Shown here piece by piece: positions 13,046-23,400 of a DNA stretch of 64,000 nt. The DNA lies in NCBI RefSeq assembly GCF_026212465.1, contig NC_080057.1:14227619-14291618 (forward strand), read 5' to 3'. The notes beneath the pieces were generated by a model. It saw only the letters and a program-made list of their open reading frames with translations, did not search any database and had not been told where the DNA came from. The DNA is from Amaranthus tricolor (lineage: Eukaryota > Streptophyta > Magnoliopsida > Caryophyllales > Amaranthaceae). Within the stretch, counting starts at the first letter, position 1; every line of letters begins with the position of its first letter. The translations under genes and the position numbers were made by a program.

Positions 13046-13380
13046 AACCCCCCTCTCATGGGGATCACCTCTCAGTAAAGTAGACCTAGATCTATTGCCG
13101 CTTAATAACCCTCTAAAAAACCCTTTTCCTTTACCTTAATTTCCAGCCATTTACTAGAATTTTCATATTTTAAATTAAGACAACATTCTAAAGTTAATTT
13201 AATAAACACTTAGAATCAAATAAATTAAAAACAAGTAACACGAAAAATAATTCACATTTACAAACAATTAAACAATTATTATATTCATAAATATTTAAAC
13301 AACTCAAATTTAATAAATTAATTACACTAAACAAATTCATTACAAATAAAAAATAAAAAATAAAAAAAAAATATTGAAAA

Positions 13381-13433
13381 ACCAGTCGCACAACCCAGTT
13401 GCACATTTTGTGCGACTGGGTTGTGCGACTGGT
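13381..13433. repeat. 53 bp palindrome upstream of the PMD gene
   Basis: Near-perfect palindrome starting ACCAGTCGCACAACCCAGT and ending with its complement; one mismatch pair (TTGCAC versus GTGCGA). It shares the GTCGCAC/GTGCGAC core with the cluster at 7695-7926 and lies about 465 bp inside the right terminus, in the PMD 5' region. A further single core, TTGTGCGACTGTGCC, is at about 13598. Confidence 0.9.
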
Positions 13434-13792
13434 TTCTAATATTTTTTTTTCTATTTCGAATATGTAAATCAATAACTACTTCTTACAATAACATTATCAT
13501 AATACATTTTATTACAACATTTACTAAATAACATTAACTAACAACAAACTCTTTCGAAATTAAAAAAAAAAGAAAAAAAAATAAACTTAGTGGATTTGTG
13601 CGACTGTGCCGAACCCATTTTAATTTTTTTTTTCCTTCGATTGATTTAAAATAAAACTTACCTCGAATTTTTTTTGACGACTTCGATTCCAAAGTTTTAG
13701 CTCCGCTTAATTTTATGTGAAGAATTTGAGTTTATGGAAGTGATGAAAGTGTTATTGAGTGGATTTGAAGTGTTTTTATAGAAGTTTTAAGC

Positions 13793-13897
13793 TTAGTGGC
13801 ATTTTCGTAATTTTTTAAATTCCAGGGGTAAAGTCGTAATTTCATTCGAGGGGGGGTGGCGATAAAATGAAAATGGTGGCGACAAATAAGAATCGGG
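13793..13897 (-). repeat. MULE right terminal inverted repeat
   Basis: Inverted partner of 7308-7411, with the same word order after complementing. It carries a longer G-run (GGGGGGG at about 13851) than the left copy. Confidence 0.9.
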
Positions 13898-13905
13898 AAC
13901 AAATA
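13898..13905. repeat. MULE target-site duplication, right
   Basis: AACAAATA, identical to 7300-7307. Confidence 0.85.
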
Positions 13906-13950
13906 TGGTGGGCATGCGGCTACACTATGCCAAGTTTCTTGATGAACTTT
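13906..13950 (-). mobile_element. SINE-like element, 5' half (split by MULE)
   Basis: Contains the candidate A box (TGGCATAGTGTAG on the minus strand, 13920-13932). See the partner half at 7190-7299. The 5' end is not defined. Confidence 0.4.
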
Positions 13951-15032
13951 CTTGGGTTTTGTTTAAGTATAGAAAATAATACGGAGTATATTAAAAGAAA
14001 GAGAACTATTCAAAACAGAAAGGCTAAATTTCATGTTATAACCAAGGGCTAATTTAATTTTGTCCAAATTTTCTATAAATTTTGTTAGTTTTATGGAGTA
14101 ATGTAATTGAATTAGTTTCTAATTTGGATAGAATTTTGTGGTTTTCAATTTAAATTTTTATTAAAATGTTGAATGTTGTGAGGATTAAATTGTATGTTTG
14201 TGTGTTACTCCCTATTTTCATTTTGTTTTTGTTATTTTGACTTTCATGATCAACTTGTTAAAACTTGATTATATTTAATGCCGTTTTTATAAAATTATGT
14301 GTTTTTTATTTATGAAAATACAATGTAGTCCAGATTGATAAATGATACTTTATTTTATGTTTTATTACTTGATAGTTGATACATAATTGTTTTAAGATAA
14401 TATTGATCAAAGTTTTATACATGTGACTATATAATAATACTTAAAATAGCAACAACAATAAGAAAAAGAGAGTATTATCTTGATCGATACGAATTAAGGA
14501 AACAAAAATAGTTCCTCCGTTTGAAAAATACATCTTACATCACTCTATCGTTTTACGAGTGATATATATAGCATTTATTAATAAATAAAGAAACTAGCTA
14601 AATATTTATCAATCAAGTTATGCAATCCGTAGTTCAATTCCTAGGTCCGTCACTACAATCATAATAATTTAATTTTTGTTTTAAATTAATAAAGCGAAGT
14701 ATCTAAAAACATAAATTTAAAAATTATATAAAGAATATTATTTCAAAATATTTTGAATTAATTAATATTAGCGACTAATGACTATTTTAAGTGAATGCGA
14801 ATTATCCTAAATAAAATTTTCTACTCCCTCCGTTATTTTTTTTTCTCATTTACTTTTTGCACAATTCTCAAAACAATCTTCAAAGTTCAATATCTTTTAA
14901 TGCGTATCATAAAAAAATATAAAAAATATATGATAACAAATTCTAAATTAAAATGAAACTAACGACATCTTCTATAAACATATTTTATGTTCCATATATC
15001 TCTCAAAAACCTTAGTTAAATTTTCCTCTCTT
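13951..15032. other. AT-rich non-coding stretch
   Basis: No gene is supported. A CTCCCTCCGTT word at about 14823, common at MITE ends, has no visible inverted partner. TTCAATTCCTAGGTCCGTCAC at about 14633-14653 looks like another SINE tail of the kind seen at 7190. Confidence 0.4.
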
Positions 15033-15484
15033 TCATCATCATCATCATCATCATCATCATCCCACCTAGTGTATCCCGCTCATAGAAAAACTATGGATAG
15101 GGTCTGGGGAGGGAAGGACGGTGGCAACTCATACCCGTAAAGGAGAGCACGGCGAAAGAAATCCCTCGGCTTGAGAAATATAAAGAGACGTAACTACACA
15201 GGAAAGATAAATTAAAAGCCTATAAATAAAATAAATAAGTAGAACCATAAAATAAAAGAAAAAAAAAAAACTAATAATAAAAGAAACGAGAGAAGCAAGA
15301 GGATAAGAACACCAAAAGGTAATTTAAGAGGACATCAGTAGTCTAAAACATGGATATGGCGCCTCCAACTACTCCTATCCCTAATTAGATCCTCAGAGAG
15401 CTTTAACTCATGCAAGTCAACTTTTATTTGCTCATCCCAAGTTCTCCTGGGTCTTCATCGACTCCTCTTACCCTCTACTATAAT

Positions 15485-16464
15485 CTAGAAAACACGGACA
15501 CGCCCCTGGACCTGCATGTCGCGTGTTGGACACGTGTCGGACACGGACACGCGAAAATCCGTGTCCGACACGCCAAATGAAGTATCCAATATTTTAATAT
15601 TTTTTCAAAACGTGGACACGGCAAGGACACACGGCGGACACGGCAAGGACACGGAAGGGACATGTGCCCCACGTTTTTCCTACTGTTGAACCCGATTATT
15701 CGCTGATGGGTTCCATTTTTCAACGGATCTTGTTGTGTCCGTCGAGAAATGAGACCCGACTCCACTTGCTATGTATAAGGATACGTTAAGTGATCTGGTT
15801 GCACACCATCTTCTGGGAACTGAGATGGATGGGCAATAAGTCCAGACCCGTGTAGATGGGTCGAATACCAAGGGTTTCGGTAAAGCGGGTGCTAGATGTT
15901 GCGTCGTACCCGCAACTACTGCTAGTTTATCACCCACTGCTACAGACTGAACAGGAAGGTCTCTCGAAATAAATGGCGGATGGCAGAGTAAGAGTGAGAG
16001 GGGTGGCGGAGGAGGAGGGAGCGATTCCCATTGAGAAGAAATTAGATCAAAAGAGGAAAAACAAATTGGGGTAAAAATTTGTTGAGGGTTTGAAGAAGAT
16101 GAGTGGGTTAAGTTATCGGGAGTAAGGATAGTGTAAATGGAGTAAAATGGAGGATAAATTGTGGAGTACATTCATAACAATCTTAAATTTACCTATTTAT
16201 TTGGTTTTTTTTTATTTGGTTTGTATGATTATTTTTAATTACTCATGTTGTTTATTTGGTACTTATTTGCATTTTATGTGAGTTTTATATTTTTAAAGTG
16301 TTTATTTACATATATCAAATGAAAGATTGTAAAATTATCTTTAATTTGATATATTTATTATATTACCATTTTCGTGTCCCCGTGTCCGCCATTTTTAAGT
16401 TGGCGTTTTCCCGTACCCGTGTCGTGCCCGTGTCCGTGTCCGTGCCCGTTTTAGTGCAACTTAG
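15485..16464. mobile_element. Non-autonomous hAT-like element carrying an F-box/kelch fragment
   Basis: A 980 bp insertion flanked by the exact 8 bp duplication ACTATAAT (15477-15484 and 16465-16472). The duplication and the LINE reading frame on both sides prove the boundaries. Both ends have fields of inverted CACGGACACG / CGTGTCCGTG words (15495-15660 and 16370-16450). Terminal repeats are imperfect (CTAGAAAAC versus CTAAGTTGCACTAAAAC). An 8 bp duplication and GC-rich subterminal repeats fit the hAT superfamily. No transposase is present; the cargo is the gene fragment at 15680-16171. Confidence 0.85.
15680..16171 (-). pseudogene. Captured F-box/kelch gene fragment (SKIP25-like)
   Basis: The minus-strand reading frame encodes a partial protein resembling F-box/kelch-repeat SKIP25: the segment after an F-box (YPPFYSIYTILTPD), then SFDLISSQWESLPPPPPP, then VQSVAVGDKLAVVAGTTQHL, LVFDPSTRVWTYCPSI, PRRWCAT and a SVEKW end. 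These are kelch-repeat residues (paired hydrophobic/aromatic positions). SKIP-type proteins are SCF ubiquitin-ligase adaptors. Only about 150 codons are present, with no F-box start and no distal kelch blades; homology stops near 15690 at transposon sequence. It is a gene fragment inside a hAT-like element. The SKIP25 assignment is from memory of the family and was not searched. Confidence 0.75.
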
Positions 16465-16680
16465 ACTATAATGCTTTCTGCCCTCCTCACAGGGGCGTTG
16501 AAAATCTTTCTTTGCACATGTCTAAATCATTTCAATCTATTTTCGTGCATTTTTCTAGAAATAGGGGCTACCCCTAGTTTGTGCCTAAACTATTAATTCC
16601 TAATTTGATTCATCAATGTGTGTCTACACATCCACCTCAACATACATATTTCTGTAATTTTCATCTTATGTTCAAAAATC

Positions 16681-17055
16681 TTCATTAAGAAAAAGAAAAA
16701 AAAGATTTATGATAATGGAGCGGACCAACCGAGGTCGTATTTACCCTACCGTTGGCCAGCTGTTTTTTTTTTTTCATTTTTTAGATAAACTTTCACTCAA
16801 ATCGATCCTCACCGTTGCTCGAAATCTAAAATTTTGACAGAGTCGTTTCTACCCTTGAAATTCAAATTTAAAAACCCTAAAATCCGTAGTATCCCCAAAT
16901 TTAAACTAGCCGTTTCTCTCTATCTCTCTCTCCTCCCTATATAACTTTCCTCTTCCTCCTTTACTTTTCCCCACTTTCAAATCCCTAATTCCTTCCCTTC
17001 CTCTCAAACCCTTTATCTCTCTTTCCGCTTTCCAAATCAACTAAAGTAATTCAAA
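16681..17055 (+). promoter_or_regulatory. Beta-tubulin promoter and 5' UTR
   Basis: A TATA box (TATATAA) lies at 16938-16944, putting transcription start near 16970 and giving a CT-rich 5' UTR of about 85 nt. Upstream are an AAACCCTAA telo-box (16872-16880) and three complements of AACGG (16749-16753, 16812-16816, 16910-16914). AACGG is the core of mitosis-specific activator sites bound by MYB3R factors, and telo-boxes mark genes of dividing cells. The elements are seen; their function is inferred. Confidence 0.6.
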
Positions 17056-19215
17056 ATGCGTGAAATCCTTCATATTCAAGGTGGTCAATGTGGGAACCAA
17101 ATCGGGGCTAAATTCTGGGAGGTTGTTTGTGCTGAACATGGTGTTGATGTCACTGGAAAATACCAAGGTGATACAGATCTTCAGTTAGAAAGGATTAATG
17201 TTTATTATAATGAAGCTGGAAGTGGTAGATTTGTTCCTCGAGCTGTTCTTATGGACCTTGAACCGGGTACCATGGACAGTATTCGGGCCGGCCCTTATGG
17301 CCAGATTTTTCGCCCGGATAACTTTGTTTTTGGACAATCTGGGGCAGGAAATAATTGGGCTAAAGGTCATTATACCGAAGGTGCTGAGTTGATTGATTCG
17401 GTTCTAGATGTTGTTCGAAAAGAAGCTGAGAATTGTGATTGTATGCAAGGTATTTGACGAAATGCTTCTATGTATATTTTAGATATTTTAGTTTCTAAAA
17501 TTGGTTATTTTTTATTGTACCATTTCTGTTAAAATTCAACCAACATATTTGCGTGATATAAATCAATTCGCAAACTAGTTTTATTTTTAAATTTTTTTGA
17601 TCTTAGGAGTATTTGATTTGTCTCAAATGTTAATTTGCATTTTCAAATTATTATCTTTTCTAATTTTTAATTATATCCAACTTCTTACTTTAGTAGTTTT
17701 CTGTAGAGGTTAAGCCTGACCTGCAAAATAGAATGGTTGGATTAAAATGAGTTGTATGGAAGAAGCAATTTTTGTGCTGGGTGTTGATTTGTTTTTGGTG
17801 AATGTTTTTTTTACAGGGTTTCAAGTTTGTCATTCATTGGGAGGAGGAACAGGATCTGGAATGGGAACTTTGCTGATTTCAAAGATACGAGAGGAGTACC
17901 CAGATCGAATGATGATGACATTTTCGGTTTTCCCTTCACCGAAGGTTTCAGATACTGTGGTTGAGCCTTACAACGCTACATTGTCTGTGCATCAACTTGT
18001 TGAAAATGCTGATGAATGTATGGTTCTTGATAATGAAGCTTTGTATGACATTTGCTTCAGAACTTTGAAGCTTACTACTCCAAGCTGTAAGTTTCTGAAT
18101 CCGGTGTTAAAGTCTTTGCATTCTAATTCCACGGTTGTTTAGATATGTTTTCAATTCTTCTGCTTATGTGAAATCATATTTAATTAAATAGTTGTTTTAG
18201 GGCTACATTTTTGTTTACTGCTGTTCTAAATTCTGTGTTTAGACTTTTTTGAATTCTAATCCTTCACCTGTTGCAGAGTTCCATGTTACTTTGTGGCTTT
18301 CTGATTTTGGGATTGTTATGTGAATGCATTTAAGGTCTATATTGATATAATTCCTTAAACTTTCATCATTTTGGCACTTGAAACTCAAATGTTCTCTTAT
18401 CCAATTTCAATATTTGTTTTAACTTCAATATTTTCATTTGAGAGTTTGGTTAAATTTAAGCTTTAGGTCTTGATTATTGCTTGAATTTGACAGAAATTGT
18501 TGAAAATATGAATTCTTATGAAAGTTTGTTGGATACTGCAGTTGGCGATTTGAACCATTTGATATCAGCTACCATGTCCGGAGTAACTTGCTGTTTGAGG
18601 TTCCCAGGTCAACTGAACTCTGACCTTAGAAAATTGGCAGTCAATCTCATCCCATTCCCTCGGCTTCATTTCTTCATGGTCGGTTTTGCGCCTCTAACTT
18701 CTCATGGCTCTCAGCAATACCGCTCCTTGACAGTCCCTGAGCTAACTCAGCAAATGTGGGATGCCAAGAACATGATGTGTGCAGCTGACCCTCGACATGG
18801 CCGTTACTTGACAGCCTCTGCAATCTATAGAGGAAAGATGAGCACAAAGGAAGTCGATGAGCAGATGCTGAATGTGCAGAATAAGAACTCATCTTACTTT
18901 GTTGAGTGGATTCCCAACAATGTGAAATCCACAGTTTGTGATATCCCTCCAGTTGGTTTGAAGATGTCTTCCACCTTTATTGGTAACTCAACATCCATTC
19001 AAGAGATGTTTAGGAGAGTAAGTGAGCAGTTTACTGCCATGTTTAGGAGGAAGGCTTTCTTGCATTGGTATACTGGGGAAGGAATGGATGAGATGGAGTT
19101 CACAGAGGCCGAGAGCAACATGAATGATTTGGTTGCAGAGTATCAGCAGTATCAGGATGCAACAGCTGACGAAGAAGACGAATATGAAGAGGATGAAGAT
19201 CAGCAGTATGAATGA
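17056..19215 (+). CDS. TUB: Beta-tubulin
   Basis: Encodes a complete 445-residue beta-tubulin, the GTP-binding partner of alpha-tubulin in microtubules. Exons are 17056-17449, 17817-18086 and 18542-19215, with GT-AG introns of 367 and 455 bp. The 394/270/674 nt coding exons match the conserved two-intron structure of plant TUB genes. Seen in the protein: N-terminal MREI (the tetrapeptide used for tubulin mRNA autoregulation), the GQCGNQIG loop, the nucleotide-binding GGGTGSG at residues 140-146, the FPG and FVEWIPNN segments, and an acidic C-terminal tail ending DEDQQYE. The ATG follows a TATA-driven leader. There are no lesions. It is the only intact cellular gene in the window, hemmed in by a LINE upstream and MITE/hAT insertions downstream. 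Which paralogue it is cannot be told. Confidence 0.98.
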
Positions 19216-19540
19216 TATTAGCTTTTGCTCAAGAACCAAAATTTATCAACTTAAAAATGTTAGAACTTTGCTTAGCATTGGTTTGTAAGTGTAAACTCAA
19301 CTTCCGGTTGTAGGAAACTTGATTTCGGTAAGCTGTATTGATACACCCCACAACAATTGTGATTTCTTGGGGATTTGCAGTAATGGTTCTATCTTTTGTT
19401 ATATTTCTCAGTTCAGGTTGCTGATATTCTTGCTAAATGCCTACCAGTAGGGAAGTGTATGGAAAAAAACCAATTATGGAATCGACTCACAATTGACGAG
19501 AAAAGTTCTCTCGGTCCTTGATTTGAGTAGGTTGAAATTA
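19216..19540. other. Tubulin 3' UTR and flank
   Basis: Non-coding. It should contain the tubulin 3' UTR. No canonical AATAAA is obvious, so the poly(A) site is not placed. Confidence 0.5.
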
Positions 19541-20159
19541 GGGGGCGTTTGGTAGATTAGAATGGGAATTTAGGGATATGAATATGGGATTGGGATTGGG
19601 ATTGAGATTTTATGGTTGAAAATTTATACTCATTGTGAATTAATTTAGAGGTCCCATTTGCTTGGGCGCAATTATTAAGGATGGTGTGAGGTCCATTAAA
19701 AAGGGTAAGTAGTGAAGGGTAGTTGAATAAGTAAGGTATATAGGGGTATATTCGTAATTACTTGTGTGAATTAAGGATATTTAGGTAAAAAAAGATTGAC
19801 AAAAATAAAAATGAGACAATTAAAAAGACTTTGTCGAATAAGAAAATGGGTTCGGAGAGAGTATAATATACTTTTATTTCCTTATTTGGTATATTAATGG
19901 AAATGAGGTAAGAATTGTAGATATATAAAAAACTAAAATATGAATTTACATTTTTTACCCTATTAATATAAAAAAATCTTTTGGAATAAAGGGTATAAAA
20001 ATCTTTTCTAACAATAACTCGATTCCTCTCTAATATTTGCCCCCTTGATATTTGACTCATAATCTCATTCCCAATTCCCATCTCTAATTCCAATCTCACC
20101 TATCGACATGGAAGTTAAGTTTATTAAATTTGGGTATTAAATTTCCATTTCATCTCATT

Positions 20160-20560
20160 AAAGCTGTTCAAAACAAACCCGACCCGAAAATCCGACCCGG
20201 AATCGAAAATTATTCGACCCGAAAAAATGTAAGTTTTTTAGGTTTACCGAACCGGAATTACCCGAACCGATACTTCACTCGAACCGTTTGATAACCGAAA
20301 AGGGCAAAATCGAACTCGAACTGCAATCGAATTTTATAATCGACATATAAACCTTAACCGATGTTACCCGAACTGAACAGTGATCGACCCGAGTCAAATC
20401 CGACTCGAATTATGCACGTAACCGAATGCAACCTGACTAAAATCGATTAAGATTGAATTGTTTTTAACCCGAATCGATTATTAATCGAAATGTTTTTAAC
20501 CCGAACTGATACCAACCCGAACCGATTGTTAATCGAACTGTTACAAATCCGAATCAATTT
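20160..20560. repeat. Subterminal ACCCGA/ACCGAA motif field
   Basis: Dozens of irregularly spaced ACCCGA, CCGAAC and AATCGA words fill this stretch just inside the left hAT terminus. In hAT elements, subterminal motif clusters bind the transposase; that role is inferred here. Confidence 0.75.
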
Positions 20561-22004
20561 TTCACCTAATTTTAGCAAATTAGGTCCAATTTCAGTTTTC
20601 TAATTATACATCCACCAAATATAAATATATAAATATTATACATCCATCAAATTAACATGTACAAATATCAAGTTTTTTGAATGTAACATATGGTTTTTTG
20701 AACAACGAAATGGGTGTTTGAATATCCAAAATGTTAATTTTAACTTACAAAATGACGTATTAAATATTAAACAACTTAAAGTGAGAATTTGAAGTACAAA
20801 AGTAAATGTTTTGATTAATTAGTTGAGCTATTTAGCTCAATTTAAAACTATCGATACCGTCTTAATGGAGAATTTGCGAAAAGCTAAGTTTTGTTAGTTT
20901 AAACCTTTTTTTTCTCAAATCAGAGTATCATATAGATAATCCCTACAATTAAGGAGAAGAGAGAATCAATTCATCTTGAAAAAAATTATATTTTATAACA
21001 TTTATTTAAAATAATTATCTTCCATTTTTACTAACAAAACTCCACTTTTTTGAAGACTTGTTCTTACAAGAAGTTAGTAAAATGTGGTTATCAAATCTTC
21101 AACTTCTATATATGCTTTGATATTTTCTTATTGAAGATGCAAAACACATTAATCATACAAATATACAAGCATATTAATTAATAATCTCGTGAGTTCATCC
21201 AACTTCTAATAATAGGTTATGAGGGTAAGTGGCTAGAGTTAAGTCATTAATTTAGAGGCAAATTATTAATTCGAGAGAGGAGATCAAAAGAGCAGAGATG
21301 ACAGAAAGCTTGGTAGAAGCTAGTGTGTGCGCAAATGGTGGTACTACGGGAGAACTTGAAGAAGGTATAAGCAAGCTGCATGAATTAGGTGTGGAGATCC
21401 GCTGGACGGAAAAAGGTGTGCAGAAACCATCACTAAATCCCAAAGAAATTTAATGTAAATAAAGAGTATATATGACAATGAGCGTTGGCATAACGACATC
21501 TCCTGATACAATCAAAGAAAACAAGGGTGGAGAAACATTGTAAAGCTTACGTAGCTGAACATTTTCTGTAGTCTCAACATCCTTGGCCCCTATGGACCGC
21601 CAAGCATTGCGGGAGCATCTCACCTTTTCTCATATTGAAGGTAAACATCAGCAGTTACAATCTTACAATCAAGTCTCTTATACCAATGATACTGTCTGGT
21701 GCGCCACTGCTACGAACTTCAGAAAAACAAATTAATACAAAACTATGTAGCAAAAACTTAAAATGGGATACCTCTGCATCAATTTAGCCTTATCGTACGA
21801 TTGTCCTAACATTTACATCAAAATTTTCCACCAAACAACAGAGAAGTACTATAAGAAAAGATAAACATAATTGTAAAAAGTTGAACTAAGAAAGACAATA
21901 TTCTCCAGTAACTCGATTTATTCTTTGTTCAATATTTTCTCAATGATGACAAAGAATAGGAGGTGAAAGAAGGCGCACAACAACAAATCGAAAGACCAAA
22001 CTTT
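20561..22004. other. Interior of hAT-like element, no identified gene
   Basis: AT-rich sequence with one small open frame (21299-21451, starting MTESLVEASVCANGG) that I do not recognise. Nothing else is supportable. Confidence 0.4.
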
Positions 22005-22484
22005 CTATAGAAGCACCACAAAAAGTGACAGGTTAATGTTATGGCAAAGAGGGATGAGGTTGCTTGTCTGCTTTGCCCCAATTAATCCTGCAATTTTTGC
22101 CACACCAAGAACATCTCCCTTGGCTAACTGATTTGCTGAGACCAAATCAAACACCGTCTTTCCCAATAACACTTTGCAGCTAGCAATGGTAGTTCTCTTG
22201 GTGGATTCCTTTAGAGAGACATCCACCATCTGTGCCTCGCCTTGTTTACCGATGTGTGTTAATTTACATAATTGTTCAGATTCTTGAGGAGAGGATGAAA
22301 GTTGAGTTTCTGAACTTGCGGATTCATGATTACTAGCTTCTGAATCTATTGGACCTGATGATGGAGGTTCACCAAAAATGTCTGCCGGAGATGAACGTGT
22401 TCTACCGGCCGGATTGGAGGAGAACAAATGAGATTGTAAGAGGGCCGCCGGTTTCAGTGAGAGGATGAAGAAGAGAGAGTTGAA
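22005..22484 (-). pseudogene. CNX3: Truncated CNX3 / MoaC fragment
   Basis: Minus-strand frame matching plant CNX3 (MoaC family), which acts with CNX2 to make cyclic pyranopterin monophosphate, the first step of molybdenum cofactor synthesis in mitochondria. Seen: a Ser/Pro-rich leader with SSPADIFGEPPSSGP, then QMVDVSLKESTKRTTIAS, KVLLGKTVFDLVSANQLAKG, DVLGVAKIAGLIGAKQTSN and IPLCHNINL. Homology stops there, so the whole C-terminal half of MoaC, with most of its active site, is absent. The frame opens after a TAA at 22485-22487 and has no ATG before the homologous region. It lies inside a hAT-like element, so it is a captured fragment rather than the working gene. Confidence 0.85.
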
Positions 22485-23400
22485 TTAGGGTTTATTGGAG
22501 CGGGATTTGGGAATGTTGCTGTTACAGGATGAAGAAAGGAACCAAAATCCTTTTTTATCAAATGACGGTGACGTGGCACGTTGTTGACCGCTGATCTGAT
22601 ATTAGCATTATAATCCAACGGCTAAAACACCTTATCCGTGTGCTATCCAAATAACCAATAACATTTTGTGCAAGTAATGTATCAATTGAGTAATATATTC
22701 ATCAAATTGGACAATTAGTTATCTTAATCTAAAATAATTTATTTGAGTAATATAAATATTTTATATCAAATATTAAATATTTTTATTATTGAATTTGGTA
22801 AAATTTCATAGTTTAGGCTATTTAATTCAAAGTAACAAAAAAGGTGGAGTACTAGTTTCATTTACTATAAGTCTTTAATAGATCGAATTACAACAAGTGA
22901 ATTACGATCGATTATTAATAGCCTATAAATTACTTTAGAGTATTCAATATTAGTATTAAGTAATAACTAATAAGTAATAGCATTGAGTTAACTGTCAATG
23001 ATAATCTGTAACTGTAACTGTAACTATAACTCTATAAGATAGTTTGTATTAGTTTCATTCACTCCAATAGGTCTAGTTCCGAACATTATTAAGTTTTAAA
23101 TTAAATACGATCAACTATTAGTGTAATAGATTTATTATTTTAAAGTATTCAAGGTCACTAATAAGTATAAATACATAATATCATATAAAATGGTTATGAT
23201 TACTTGATTAATCTAATTCACTTTATTATATATAATAAGTTTCAATTATCAAACTTAGAAAAACAATCGATTATTAGTGTAATAGAGTAATGTATATTCT
23301 AATAGCCTATGAGATAGTTTAGATTATTCTTATTCATTCCAACAAATCGAGTTTCGATTATCAAGTTTTAATATTTAATCAATTATCAAAATTAGCAACA
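22485..23400. repeat. Degenerate ~185 bp repeats, AT-rich
   Basis: From about 22850 to 23400 three loosely similar units share a TTCATT...CAA-TCGA...ATTATTAGTGTAATAGA...AGTATTCAA order. No coding content. This is the right part of the hAT-like element. Confidence 0.4.

Larger units (their letters stand above)
7308..13897 (+). mobile_element. Mutator-like element (MULE) with transposase-OTU and PMD genes
   Basis: A complete 6590 bp element. The terminal inverted repeats are 7308-7411 and 13793-13897 and share ATTTGTCGCCA, TTTTCATTTTATCGCCACC, AATGAAATTAC, TTACCCCTG and AATGCCACT in the same order. It is flanked by AACAAATA. Inside are a + strand transposase gene that runs into an OTU domain, and a convergent minus-strand plant-mobile-domain gene; their stop codons are about 135 bp apart. 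Palindromes with GTCGCAC/GTGCGAC cores lie about 0.4-0.6 kb inside each terminus. Both genes carry disabling lesions, so this copy is probably non-autonomous. It interrupts a SINE-like sequence. Confidence 0.93.
15033..16680 (-). mobile_element. RTE-type LINE fragment, split by a hAT-like element
   Basis: Minus-strand C-terminal part of a LINE reverse-transcriptase polyprotein in two pieces, 16680-16473 and 15476-15033. The first reads MLRWMCRHT, then VAPISRKMHENRLKWFRHVQ and NAPVRRAESIIVEG; the second reads PRRTWDEQIKVDLHELKLS, then RDRSSWRRHIHVLDY and stop. The 3' UTR follows and ends in an (ATC)n tail at about 15033-15061, typical of plant RTE elements. It is 5' truncated, with internal stops, and non-functional. 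Its 5' end lies about 260 bp upstream of the tubulin TATA box. Confidence 0.85.

Noticed and set aside
14821..14835. CTCCCTCCG Stowaway-type terminus
   Set aside because: No inverted partner or TA duplication found nearby.
21299..21451. 51-codon frame starting MTESLVEASVCANGG
   Set aside because: Could be a further captured exon, but I recognise no family and see no splice or codon evidence.
21630..21720. Possible relic of the CNX3 C-terminus on the minus strand (TADVYLQYEKR-like)
   Set aside because: Similarity is limited to a few residues with stops around it; could be chance.
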